64,000 nucleotides of DNA, from assembly GCA_030765045.1 (NCBI GenBank), contig CM060965.1, positions 65,036,787 through 65,100,786 of the forward strand, in the 5' to 3' direction. The DNA is from Tenodera sinensis. Taxonomy: Eukaryota > Arthropoda > Insecta > Mantodea > Mantidae. How positions within the stretch are numbered: position 1 is the first letter of the stretch; every line of letters starts with the position of its first letter. The notes under the pieces were generated by a model. It was not told the DNA's origin. It searched no databases and saw only the letters and a program-made list of their open reading frames with translations. A program made the position numbers and the translations under genes. Below are positions 44,041 to 54,627 of the stretch, piece after piece.

Positions 44041-44204
44041 AGTTTATAAAGACATGCTGTATCATGTCAAAACGAAGGACAAAGACAAACAATGAAGAAG
44101 ACTGAAAAAAAAAAAAAAAAAAAAATTGTACAAAGTGATTGAATCATAGGAGTAGGGAGAAGTATTGTATTGTGTTTCAAGATTGTAAATAAGGTGACAA
44201 CTTG

Positions 44205-44225
44205 AAAAACAAAACAAGGGGCATA
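44205..44225 (+). promoter_or_regulatory. Polypurine tract, family B
   Basis: ACAAAACAAGGGGCATA directly precedes the 3' LTR, similar to the GGGGGCA tract of family A. Confidence 0.65.
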
Positions 44226-44778
44226 TGAGACAGAATATTGACTAATAGAAAATTGTTCATGTAAATATTTTTGTAAGAGTGTGTAAATTTTTAATTCTTT
44301 TAATTTGGGTGTATCAGGGACCTATTTCTTTTTGATATTCAAGATCCAATGTCTTCTCGTCACTTTGAGTTCAACCAATGAGAACTGTTGCGCGGATGAA
44401 TACATAAGAATGGCGGTGTTGCGTCAGAGACGCTCAGAACTAGATTCATTAGCGTCTGCGAGCTCAAAGTGGGAGGACGTATAATTGCTGATGGTGTGTG
44501 AACATGTAAATTACACCCAAACTTTTAACCAGCGTAGACGCTGTCGAAATTTAAAAGTTGTTAACTAATTGAAATTGTGATAAGAAGTGTAAATAACGAA
44601 TAAATGTGTTTGTGATAAAAGAACGTTGGCTTTTGCATTCCATTCTTCGACCGTCGACCCTGCAGATAAGAGTAGCGTCTGCTATAACAAACTTTCCACC
44701 TTTTAGTAAAAACATTACTCCTGCTGCTATATTCACGCTGATATGTGTTGCCCATCTTTTATTATAAAACCCGCCTCA
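44226..44778 (+). repeat. 3' LTR, family B gag-only element
   Basis: 553 bp, TGAGACAG...GCCTCA, followed by the ATAG duplication. Family B as a whole (39779-44778) is inserted 55 bp inside the left end of the hAT element. Confidence 0.9.
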
Positions 44779-45023
44779 ATAGCAAAGATCTTACTTAAGT
44801 AAATTACAAATTACTTTTTTAAAAAGCAATCAGTAAAATTACAATTACTTTGCAAAATCATAATCCTATTTTTCAGGAAGCTAGAAATTATAATAACATT
44901 TTGCCGTAGTAAGAGTATTGTGGAAGGAATACAACTTACAGGCTTATAATTATGATGAGAAACAGAAATTAAAAGTACTATTTAGTGTTGAAGTTAGCCA
45001 TTTAATGTTGAGTAATCTAGTGT

Positions 45024-45373
45024 GCGACCATCTCCGTAGCACAGTTGGTAGCACGCTTGCCTCTAGCGCAGAGGACCCAGGTTCGATCCCCAGTACCAGC
45101 ATGGGGATTTTATCCCCTCTGGGAGGTCTAGCATGGGGTGCACTCAGCCTCGTTAGGTCCTGGGGGAACCAATTGGGGAGCTACTTGATGGAAAAGTAGC
45201 GGCCCCAAGTCATGAAGACCATATAACTGGCCGGGAGAGATCGGAATGCTGGCCATGTACCACCCTCCAATGCTGCATCCCACCAATGAAGCCTGTAATC
45301 GGCTGAGGTGGGGGACGCAGCAGCTGGCAGTAAGGCTTGGCCCTTCATGGGCTGTAGTGCCAGGGCTTTTTTT
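45024..45373 (+). repeat. SINE S2 (tRNA-derived) with target duplication
   Basis: The 5' tRNA-like head has CTCCGTAGCACAGTTGGTAG (A box) and GGTTCGATCCC (B box). The body continues through ACCATATAACTGGCCGGGAG to a terminal T run. Flanked by TAATCTAGTGT on both sides (45013-45023 and 45376-45386), an 11-bp duplication as expected from LINE-driven insertion. Inserted within the hAT element. Confidence 0.85.
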
Positions 45374-45615
45374 CTTAATCTAGTGTACGATACAAGATGG
45401 CATGAAGTTGAAGGTCATATTGCATAAAACTTAGTCCAAAATATACACTGCATGGATTTTTTCCTAAGAAGGTGAAAATGTGCAAATATGCACGGAAAAA
45501 AGTATAATTATTTGCAATTAACAATTACAGTATTGGAGAAATGTAACCAAAGTACTGCAATTGCATGGAAAACCCAGGCTCTATTCATTAACCTTTGCAT
45601 GGCATTTAAAGTGAA

Positions 45616-46534
45616 CTAGGGAGATTCATTAGATTGCCCTCTTACATCCCTCATGCCCAATGTTAAATCTGCTGGTCGAAAACGAGAAAGTCCGATTTTG
45701 TCTGTCAACTCATCCAGCATAGTCGCACCATGTTTCTCTATTTCAGACACAAGGCACTTAACACTGTCGTATATGCTATTCCATCTGGTAGCATTAGGTG
45801 TCGTAAGGTACTTCTGGAATGCTGAATGAATGGCGTCTACCACAATTGTGCTCCTTTGCTTAATCCACAAAGCTTGACAACTGCCAAAAGATGAGCGTGC
45901 AATTTTCTTAAAAATAGCTTCTCCTCTACCTTTTGACTGTACTATAAAAGAATAAAAGCAATTGTAAAATTCCTGTAGGTAACCACAAAGTCAACATATT
46001 TTTTGAGTTTTGAAAAAGTGTGATAGAACTTAGACATGTGTGATAGACATGCTGGTAGTGCCCCAAAAGTCTTTCCACACTGAACATGGCAGATTTTCTT
46101 TCTAGTGTTTCAGTATCAACCCAGTGTGCAGTGACTCCCAAAAAGGCCCTGTTAAAATGAGTCCACCCATCCGCAGTAGTGCAAACAGCACTTGCTTTTA
46201 GGAGCTCTGTAGCCAGCCTTTTTCTCAATGTATCGTATTGTTCTTTGATTCTGACTGAGAGTGTCTTCCAACGCACTACTCTCAGATTTGGAACTAGCCC
46301 CTTTATTAACTTTATGAAAGAATCTTCTTCCACTATTGAAAAGGGTTGTATGGCATTGCAGATGAACCCCACAATAAGTTTGTCAACCGTATTTTGACTG
46401 GCAACCTCTGTATATGTGGTGAATGATCTCCCGGTTGCTGTTTTCTTTCTTCTCCATTTTCACATTCACTTGCCTTTCTTTTCTTGGACTGCTGCAACAA
46501 GTGCTCCTTTTCAGAAACCTTTTCTGGATGAATC
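45616..46534 (-). pseudogene. hAT transposase, catalytic exon (decayed)
   Basis: Minus-strand exon beginning after a TTTCAAAG acceptor-like site near 46535. First IHPEKVSEKEHLLQQSKKRK completes the BED finger started in the exon at 51369-51175. Then, after a frame change, VDKLIVGFICNAIQPFSIVE, VCTTADGWTHFNRAFLGVTA (the hAT RNase H-fold start with the first catalytic Asp) and HWVDTETLERKSAMFS. After further frame breaks comes TRWNSIYDSVKCLVSEI near the C-terminal dimerisation region. Frameshifts make it non-functional. Product would resemble Ac/Hermes/ZBED transposases. Confidence 0.8.
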
Positions 46535-47867
46535 CTTTGAAATTATAAAACATTTCCAAAAGGTACACCCATGTGTTGATTAAAGTATAGTTTTAAAATT
46601 ATTTTACTGTACCTCTCCAGCTGACCATGCAGAAGAACAGTACATGAACAACTTTCTGTTGTACATCCTAACCTTATATCAGATTTATGTTATCCCACAT
46701 ATTTAAAAGATTTTAAATGCTTATCTCAACATTTTTTGTCACATATGTTATTTGCAATTATTGTTTATCTCTTAGCCAAATGCACAATTTGTCTGTGCAA
46801 CATGTCCTCACGTCCATGTGCAGTTGAAATCCATTTGAGTACACATTTCAAATTGAATATCGCATGGAAACACAAACCCAAATCGATTAGAAATCTTGGA
46901 TCCTCTTCTTAAAAGAGGGATCGGATTGACTTTTGTTGCATGGAAACATTTACCGTGCTAAAATCTATTTGAGTACGCCAAAGACAACCTTATTTCTCAT
47001 TCTCATTAAATCTATTCTTTGGTTACACTAAATATAAAAATGGACTGGAGTGGGTATAACCTCTTCAGCGATATGGATATGGACGTGAAATCACGTCCAT
47101 TTAAAATGACGGATGAGCGATATGGGTGTGTACACACGTCCTGTGCATTTAACTCTTATTTATCCCTTATCTAACTCAACTTATTTTAGTTTTCCCTTTA
47201 TGAAACATTTAAGTAAAGTCTATATACTTTACTGGCTTACCTTAATATGTTCGTTCTGCAGTGATTTACCTCAAAACAGGGATAAACACACAAGGGTACA
47301 TCTCCACATTCGCGAATTCCCTTCTTGCAGCACACGAAACACTTTCGAGATGGGCGGGACTTCTTTGCTGTTGGTGGTATCCTTTTAGGATAATGTTTTC
47401 CTTGAAGTCTGAGGGGTGCAGGGGTTTTGGATTTTCAACCCCCAACGTGGTATTGTTCAATTAGGCTGCGAGCTATTGATAGTCAGAAGTCAAGGTAGGT
47501 CATTGTCCTGTGTGGGTTTAGAGCTCTCCAAATTACCAAACAATTGTATATGGTTATATCCATACTTGGTGCAAAAATACCTTTTTATACCACTTCTCCC
47601 TTCAGCTACAAGCAGGAAAGTATACGTATGTATTTCAACAAAGAAAGAAATGGAGTCTAAGTTACGAAACTCGCATAAGCAAAAGTTGCAATGTTGCTCT
47701 ATTCTGATGACTCAAGAGACCACCCATACAGTAGTGCTTTATTACACAGTATGCTGACGCATAAGCCACACATACAATGGGTCGACTACTGTTTCTTTCA
47801 GAAAACTTATATTAGATGCGTTCAACAGAGCAAAGCTAACTTTTCACCACAGCCAACAATAGTAAGT
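46535..47867. other. hAT intron, first part
   Basis: Presumed intron of the hAT transposase gene. It contains two copies of GCATGGAAACA in one orientation (about 46862 and 46942), a motif that recurs at about 50888. No other feature recognised. Confidence 0.4.
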
Positions 47868-47971
47868 CACCATTGGGGTAATTTGTCTCTGATGTGAGAC
47901 TGCCTTTGTGGTTTACCAGGAGAAATACGAACTGGTTTGAGAATTTGATGCCATTCTGGCAGTTTGTCACA
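47868..47971 (+). repeat. S1 repeat, 5' half (split)
   Basis: Plus-strand S1 from ATAGTAAGTCACCATTGGGG to CAGTTTGTCACA, interrupted by the TIR element 47972-50583. The tRNA-like core and tail resume at 50584. Confidence 0.75.
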
Positions 47972-48851
47972 ATGGGTGGTATAAATAAAAACTAGCTAGT
48001 GCTTGTGAGCTGAAGCTGGTAAGCAAGTTGAGAATAAGCAAAAGGTCATGATTTGGTATAAATAAAAACTTCCCCTCTTCCGCTAGCTCTTGCTTCCAAC
48101 ACACAGCTTTAGCTCCGTAACCTTCACCAGGACACGTAAACAAACACACCTTTTTCATGTCTGGAGGAGATTTAAATATTTGCTGCATTTAAATATCCAT
48201 ATACTTATTCATGTTAAACCTGATAGAGATACTGATTTTAAAGAACGAAAATGTAAGTAAAGAATTTCTATTTAATTTGCCAAATAATATTCGCCTGGCA
48301 TTCCACCAATAACGTTCATACACTTTCTAAATTCCATCAGTGATTTTCTTAATTTTATAGTATTGAGAACTTGTATCAACTGATATATGGAAGTAGATAA
48401 TTTGTACTCGTGTGTTTGCACCGTTATACTGATATCCTTTACATTTATACATATAAACTATCAATAACTAATTCCAAGAGTGAGTCTGTGGGGACCAATT
48501 CCAAGATTATATAAGACTTTATCACAAATTAAAGCTATACCGGATGAAGAAGTTTCATTTCATGGAAATTTAAATTTAGGGTCGGTTTTATATGAAAGTC
48601 TTCAGTTATAACCCGGTTTTGATTTGTACAATATTCTACTCTATATATCGCTTTGATTACGTTATCGTCGGTAATGAGAACGGAACACTATTACCTCATT
48701 CACATTATGTTATAGCGTTATCGTACGCAGGCAAGATGACATCTTAGGATGTATTCAGACTGTTAAAAGGTCCCCTTCGTGTTTCATTTCCCTCTGGAAG
48801 CAATTGCTGCGAAAGCAAATCTACATTTTCTCTTTAAATGTGATTATAATT

Positions 48852-48945
48852 TGAGAGGTAGAACTGGAACTTAAAAATTCAATGCCCACACACGGCTTGT
48901 GTGTTTAAAAACACCAACAGTAAATTTGTTGGCATAAATAAAATA
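48852..48945 (+). repeat. S1 tail fragment
   Basis: TGAGAGGTAGAACTGGAACT followed after a deletion by CCCACACACGGCTTGTGTGT and TGTTGGCATAAATAAAAT: both S1 tail pieces, inside the TIR element. Confidence 0.65.
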
Positions 48946-49004
48946 GTGATTATAATTGTTTATATCTGCATCCAAGTCCCTACATATTGTGTAATTTTTT
49001 AGTT

Positions 49005-49470
49005 CCTCAACCACGAAACGTATAGTAGAGGAATTATGCATTCCGCCCAATAATTCGATATTGAGATTAAAGCAGAAATACAGCTTCTGAGCCTTTCTGA
49101 ATAGAGAGAGAGAGAGCCCTAGGTGTGCGTGCCTGTATGTGTGTAAGTGTGAACATCAAAAGGCGCTTATAAAAACCAAATTTCGTATTGAAGTTCAGTA
49201 ATCTCCAAGAGTGCGACTTTATGGAAACCCTCCATCCAAAACTAACTTTTACATGGATAAACATTCCTAATTTTTAATTTTCTCAAAAATGGCCACTGTA
49301 CTCGTATTTTGATTAAAATGATATATGTTAAGATATTTACATGACAATTGAAATGTAGGTATACCTTTAATTTCAGGGGAATAGCCTGTGAAGTCCTTTT
49401 CATTCTGAATCACATTTGTGTAACTGATAAACTGTAGGAGATAGACGAAGTCTTACTACACAAAAATGTG
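49005..49470 (+). repeat. Interspersed repeat family R
   Basis: Parallels 3761-4240 and 10312-10640: GTAGAGGAATTATGCATTCC, AATTCGATATTGAGAT, later TACATGGATAAACATTCC and GAATAGCCTGTGAAGTCCTT. A G run lies just beyond at about 49511-49526. Confidence 0.55.
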
Positions 49471-50064
49471 TATCTAATTAAAGCACACAGTTTAAGTCAA
49501 TTTTTTTTTTTGGGGGGGGGGGGGGGCAGGGATAAATTAAACAGTAATTGGGATTGATCCGAACTTCCAACACATGGCGATTATCCTTTTATAAATTTAA
49601 ACCCAGATTCCCATAATGTGATGCCCTGCGTCTATTACAAGTGATATACTGAAAGATTACTTTTACTGGTGTTCTGTTGATCTGCTCTAGAACTGGGGAA
49701 TTACAATTTATGGAACATCAAAATAGGCAATTCTAAGATTTTAAAAGAGTTATCTGAATTAAAGCTATACCTACTTTGTGAAAGAGTTTCATATAGGCTT
49801 ATTTTATAGATATAATTCGACCTTGATTTGTACGAGCATTATGCTCTTCATACCTGCTGCATGTTTGTATAAGCACTTTCGTATATGTTTTGATTCCATT
49901 ATCAGGTTTCCGGTAATGAAAGTAGATCACTATGACATCACTCGCATTCTAACCAGGCAAGATCACAACACCTCAGAAAAATGTCCTTGTATCATCGGAG
50001 CTGATATAGCAGCAAATATCTCCAAGAGTAGAGTTTATATTTTACAACATGTATTTCAGTCACC

Positions 50065-50325
50065 ATGGTTGAAGAAAGCGGTGTATTTATGAGGCGCTTT
50101 GTTCATCTATTACAGGAAAATCAAGACATTCTATTAAAAGCACAGTTGTCAGAAAGTAAGTGCAGAAGTTTAGCAGTAGCTACAGTAAAGCAACAATTGG
50201 AGGAAGAGTTTAAAACATCCATCAGCGAGATGCAAATACTTAAAAAAAGCAACTTAAAAACAAGAATGAAGTCCAAAAGTGATTTGAAACTAATTGGCAA
50301 TAAGCTAGTTGTTTTAAAACAGTAG
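50065..50325 (+). CDS. Small ORF with MADF/Myb-SANT-like look
   Basis: 86 codons starting in a strong context (CACCATGG). Residues 5-50 read as helices (FMRRFVHLLQENQDILLKAQ), followed by EEFKTSISEMQILKKSNLKT, then KSDLKLIGNK. The pattern, with a third helix containing 'LKKxNxxKT', recalls N-terminal MADF or Myb/SANT-like DNA-binding domains found in insect transposon-related proteins. I do not recognise the exact family. It lies near the right end of the TIR element and could be its remaining DNA-binding gene; a downstream catalytic part is not seen. Confidence 0.4.
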   Translation: MVEESGVFMRRFVHLLQENQDILLKAQLSESKCRSLAVATVKQQLEEEFKTSISEMQILKKSNLKTRMKSKSDLKLIGNKLVVLKQ

Positions 50326-50583
50326 GAGCAGGAAATCCTGGCAATGGTACTAACTGATTGAGCAAGCTGAGGTACCTACATAGCTACCTCAGCAAAAGCT
50401 TTGTCGGAGTGAGGAAAGCAGGGTTTTATTTATACCATTTTGCGAGCAATAGCTCCGCGGTCAAGGTCTGGAAGCTTTAGCTTGCAAGAAGATGGAGCAG
50501 AAGGTTTTTATTTATACGAAACCAACCTCTTGCTCCGAATTAGTGAGAAAAAGCTATTGCTTGCTTTTATTTATACCACCCAT

Positions 50584-50750
50584 ATTAGCTCAGTGGTAGA
50601 GCAGCCGCCTGGTAAGCGGAAGGTCTGTGGTTCAAATCCCAGTTGTGGCATTGAATTTTTAAGTTCCAGTTCTACCTCTCAAACTTTGCCCACACACGGC
50701 TTGTGTGTTTAAAAACACCAACGTAAGTTTGTTGGCATAAACAATAAATA
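50584..50750 (+). repeat. S1 repeat, 3' half (split)
   Basis: Resumes after the TIR element: TAGCTCAGTGGTAGAGCAGC (A box), GTGGTTCAAATCCCAG (B box), then the tail to TTGTTGGCATAAACAAT. The best preserved tRNA-like head of the family in this window; not a functional tRNA, since no matching acceptor stem is seen. Confidence 0.75.
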
Positions 50751-51174
50751 CCAAAAATGTTTAACAGGTTAGGACATAAATGCAAATAGATCACCTTGCC
50801 TGTATCCAAATCGGTTTCAATCCAGACTGAATTTATCACGGAAACGTGGACTGCAATCAGTGAACTCAAATCGATTTCAATTCCGCATGGAAACATAGTA
50901 ATGGATCCAGTGAGCAAATATGCTTTGGAAATGAACATTCCCATTCCATTTAAATTAAAATACTGTGATCCCTAAATACCTACAAATTACCAATGCAAAT
51001 AGGCAAGTTTTCAAATTAGACTTCGGGAAATAATAAAAGCACATGTTCTTAAAAGCACCATGCCACATGCTGGAGATCATTCTGAAACTAAATTGTGGGG
51101 ATCCCAAATTGTGAATTATATCCACCAAAAGGTGCAAAGAAATTTAGCAGTAATTAATCTATTAATGTACTTAC

Positions 51175-51369
51175 CATTATATGCTTTCTCAAATTTGAAG
51201 TGGTGCTCCACGCAGATTTCAGTAGCTTGTTTCCAAAACAAAGTTTGCACTTCACACTTATATTGTCCTTATTTTGAGGACCAATTAATTCAGAATATTT
51301 AGGATTTAAGTATGGAAATGGAAACACCCTGTTGTCTTCCATGCTTAAAGTTGATTCTTGAGAAACCAT
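51175..51369 (-). pseudogene. hAT transposase, BED zinc-finger exon
   Basis: Starts with an ATG at 51369. It reads MVSQESTLSMEDNRVFPFPY, then VKCKLCFGNKLLKSAWSTTS and NLRKHI. Cys-x2-Cys and the first His of a BED finger are here; the second His is in the exon at 46534. A GTAAGT donor follows immediately (51174-51169 on the minus strand). Exon itself is open; the gene as a whole is broken downstream. Now separated from its second exon by 4.6 kb, largely inserted elements. Confidence 0.75.
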
Positions 51370-51865
51370 CGTTGGCGGTTCAAACTTATACTATCATATG
51401 CGAGATAATCTGTAAAGTAGAATACAACTGACCAGAACAACACCAAGAACACTTACACTTATACGCTTAATAGCAGCTTTTGTAAACCCATGAGATGAGT
51501 CATTCATGTAGCAGTATGCAACGCCTCAGTGTAACTTAATTTGTCAAACTCTCAATTTACGCAGTTTGATTGTAACGATTACAATGGCATTTCATAGAGT
51601 AAATTACGAATAACAATTACATCTTTCAAAATGTAACGATTATGATTAAAAATTACAAAAAGGTAATCATTATAGTAATCAGAGTATTTATACTCAATTA
51701 CTTCCCAACCCTGGCCCATGTAGTATTTATTTGTACCTCATTTTAATAAAAGACCCTTAGCCAGTTTTCCAAGTATTTTTGTATCCTTGGTAGTGTTGGG
51801 ATAAGGTGCCTTCTTCCTGAATTGCTAAAAGAAACAAGTTATTTTTATATGTATGTGTGTGTATA

Positions 51866-52600
51866 TATGTACTGGGTGTCCCAAAAAACACCAGCAATGC
51901 TTAGTATGTTGTGCACGATGGCAAATTGATCGATTTTCAGATAGCAGCCCCTGTCCAGAAATGCACGGTTTGGATGGTGCATTAGTACGGAAGATATGCA
52001 ACACTTTAGCCATCTGCATACTGGGATGAACGACCTGAGCATGATAATATTCCTGCGCATGTGCTAAATTGCTCCATAGAGTCCATGATGCCCGTCCTAC
52101 TGCTTTACTTATGCAGTTTCCAGTACAGCAGCGTTTTTCAACAGAAGTGCAACACGTACCAGTACACAGCTGCTGAAATGGCTGACTTGAGCTCTAGCAC
52201 ACTTTTATATAAATCTGTGGAATCACCAGATTCCACTAGTCGACATGGCCGACACCTCTTGACTATTTTCTGTGGAATTGCGTAAAGAGTATGTGTATGG
52301 CACTCCTGTAACATCAGCGGAGGACTTTATGGCTTGAGTCCACAGAGTGATTGAAAATCTTCAAAGACAATCGCACATATTGGGTCATGTGCATAAGGCT
52401 CACCGCTGCCGATATAGACTCTGCAATGACGTAGGAGGCACACAGTTTGAAGCCTGTTTCTAACGCAGACAGGTCGATGTTGGGCTAATTGATGAAATGT
52501 GAACATATGACCATCTCACATTTCAATGTGCTACAGCATCCAAACTGTGCATTTCCGGACAGGGGTTCCTATCTCTAATATGGTGAAAAAATAATTTTCA
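51866..52600. mobile_element. Decayed DNA transposon with inverted ends
   Basis: The left region (from ACTGGGTGTCCCAAAAAA) and the right region form an inverted repeat: CCCCTGTCCAGAAATGCACG on the left versus CCCCTGTCCGGAAATGCACA, reading the right end in reverse complement. Between them, TAAEMADL and a degraded ENLQRQSHILGHVHKAHR segment recall the N- and C-terminal parts of insect IS630-related transposases, but heavily deleted. Confidence 0.55.
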
Positions 52601-52674
52601 CCATGTTCGCTTTTTGATAATGTTACACACGATGCAGTTTTCATCAAATTCTTTTTAAATTTCTCATGTTGTTG

Positions 52675-53370
52675 TTAGCTAATGCTGGATTTCAGACAAT
52701 GAAGTCATTAATCCTCTTGCTCTCCAATATTTTTCACTGATGGATGGGGCACTAGAAGTGGCCGGGCATATTTGAAGGTGGTCTCGATCCATTTCCTCTT
52801 GCAGATCACATAGAGGACAGAGTGGTGAAGAATATATCCCAATTCTGTTTAAATGTTTTGCCAGACAATCATGTCCTGTAATCAACCTGAAGGTTGCAAC
52901 TGCTGTTTTTCAAGGATACTCAGGAATTACTGTTTGAATGTTTCGTAGTTCCCATCTTTTAGCTGCATAAAATGGTAGATTAACTATTGATAGTTAATTT
53001 ACCATTTTATGCAGCTAAAAGATTAGTCAACTCTGAATTCAAAAAAATTATTGAAAAATATTACTATGAAAAATCAAAGAATAAAAGATGGGAACTACCA
53101 AACATTCAAACAGTAATTCCTGAGTATCCTCGAAAAACAGCAGTTGCAACCTTCAGGTTGATTACAGGATATGATTGTCTGGCAAAACATTTAAACAGAA
53201 TTGGGATATATTCTTCACCACTCTGTCCTCTATGTGATCTGCAAGAGGAAATGGATCGAGACCACCTTCAAATATGCCCAGCCACTTCTAATGCTCCATC
53301 CATCAGTGAAAAATATTGGAGAGCAAGAGGATTAATGACTTCATTGTCAGAAATCCAGCATTAGCTAACA
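52675..53370. repeat. Fold-back of a LINE ORF2 C-terminus
   Basis: 52679-52983 (minus) and 52986-53364 (plus) are inverted copies of the same sequence meeting at about 52984. The plus arm encodes LPFYAAKRLVNSEFKKIIEK, then FRLITGYDCLAKHLNRIG and CPLCDLQEEMDRDHLQICPA, the Cys/His C-terminal tail of Jockey/R1-type ORF2. The minus arm has a 54-bp deletion after GCAGCTAAAAGAT and one stop. Arms are about 300 bp with a spacer of a few bases, so a transcript would fold into a long hairpin. Confidence 0.85.
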
Positions 53371-53708
53371 ACAACTATAGATTTCTGCACATTGCCGGTA
53401 CCCTTTTTTGCAAGAAAATCAGCTTTCTCATTACCACTCAGTCCACAGTGAGCTGGTATCCATTGGAAGACTAGGTGTTTTTGAAGTGCTGTTAGATGGG
53501 TAAGGATTTTCCAACATTCTATAATTGTTTGATTTTTTGGTGACAACTTGGAAGTAATTGCTATAATTGCTGCCCTGGAATCTGAGAGAATTACTGCTTG
53601 CTGAAAATGTGAAATTCTGTAAAAAAGATTTTGTAGGGCCTTTCGAAGTGCTTCAATTTCTCCATCAAAGTTAGATGTAGATTCCCAAAACACAAGTAAA
53701 TCTGTCAT
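53361..53708 (-). pseudogene. LINE RNase H domain fragment
   Basis: Minus-strand open frame: FDGEIEALRKALQNLFYRIS, ILSDSRAAIIAITSKLSPKN and WIPAHCGLSGNEKADFLAKK. The Asp-Ser-Arg-Ala and 'W-x-P-x-H-x-G-x-x-GNExAD-x-xA' blocks are the RNase H domain that precedes the tail seen in 52675-53370. It reads on into the inverted copy rather than the same-strand copy, which shows that the tail has been flipped or duplicated after insertion. The first catalytic Asp of RNase H lies outside this fragment. Confidence 0.8.
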
Positions 53709-54229
53709 ACTTTTTTCTTTTGAACAGTTTTGAGTTATTAAAAAAACTTTAAACTAGAAATTTCAAGTGACAGAATTTAAAAATTATCTTTTGAATTAAA
53801 TCTAGTAAAACAAATTGTATGACAGATTTGTACATTATAATCAAATAAACATAATAGAATTTTAAAAAATGACAATTTTTTAAAAATTTCATTGTGTGGA
53901 GCATTTGGCCTAACATCACTTCCAGATTCAACATTTCATAACTCGGAAACTAAAGGACATCACACTAAAATTCAAAAACCTCTAATGCTGATACAAGACA
54001 ACATCGACAATAAATTTTCAGCTAACTTGGTTGAAAACTATAGAAAATCCATTTTCAGTTGTGTATTCCCTTAATTTTCAAGCCCGCATCCGACAAGGAT
54101 TTTTCAAATTAAGCCCAAGCAGACCTCTAATAACATCATGACCGAGATCATTCAGTACCTTAAACTGTGCATGTGTTAGGTTCCGAAAACGTCCGATCAT
54201 GAGAAAACAGTAAATAGGCATTGCACACT

Positions 54230-54475
54230 GCAGCTGCAACACAGGCTCTACCAGCATACAGCCCAGACTTAGCTCCATCTAATTTTCATCTTTTTCCTCC
54301 CATGGAACTGTGGCTATAAGGACAGCATTTTGGCACAGTGAGCTGCAGAACAGTGTAGAGAATGATACAACAAGGATAACAGAAAGTTGGTACCGTGCTA
54401 AGAAAACTTGTTTATGGAGCAGCAACTATGTACAGAAGTATAGGTGTAGCTAAATGTTGCAAATAAAATATCTTT
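54230..54475 (+). pseudogene. Mariner transposase C-terminal fragment
   Basis: Plus-strand frame reads PAYSPDLAPSNFHLFPPMEL, then a stop, corresponding to the third catalytic block and following segment of mariner/SETMAR-type transposases. The usual third Asp in 'APCDFHLFP' is Asn here. The rest, to about 54475, is out of frame. Confidence 0.65.
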
Positions 54476-54627
54476 GACCTTCACCATAGTTTTGGTTTCT
54501 CAACCTTAGAAAAAAAATTAGCCCTCATATCTTGAAAACAAGTTGGAATATTGATGTGCTTTATTTCCAGGTGTCTACTTAACCATACCATAGTGTTAAT
54601 TTATAATTGTTAATATTTTGTTTTCAG

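Larger units (their letters stand above)
47972..50583. mobile_element. TIR element with GGTATAAATAAAAAC subterminal repeats
   Basis: Terminal inverted repeat ATGGGTGGTATAAATAAAA at both ends, interrupting an S1 repeat. The unit GGTATAAATAAAAAC recurs inside the left end (about 48056) and, inverted, twice more inside the right end (about 50428 and 50505). The element holds repeat R (49005-49470), an S1 fragment (48852-48945) and one small ORF (50065-50325). Superfamily is not recognised; a clean target duplication could not be defined. Confidence 0.65.
39724..51713 (-). mobile_element. hAT-type DNA transposon, 12 kb, with nested insertions
   Basis: The left terminus is CAGTGATGGGAAAAGTA (39724) and the right terminus, read from 51713 on the minus strand, is CAGGGTTGGGAAGTAATTGA: a CAGxGxTGGGAA-type hAT inverted repeat. 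Flanks GCCACGTA (39716-39723) and GCCCATGTA (51714-51722) look like a decayed 8-bp target duplication. Both subterminal regions are rich in AATTACAATTAC-like motifs. The transposase is on the minus strand: BED exon at 51369-51175, catalytic part at 46534-45616. Nested inside are the family B LTR element, SINE S2, and an S1 copy split by another TIR element. The whole lies in intron 6 of the arrestin gene. Confidence 0.75.

Noticed and set aside
43592..44092. Minus-strand Tyr/Ser/Ile-rich frames
   Set aside because: Readings of the ~21-bp tandem array.
47113..47897. Several overlapping short frames in the hAT intron
   Set aside because: No motif, opposite-strand overlaps and no splice support.
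50590..50660. Functional tRNA gene
   Set aside because: A and B boxes are present, but the sequence is part of the S1 repeat and no paired acceptor stem or full cloverleaf is evident.
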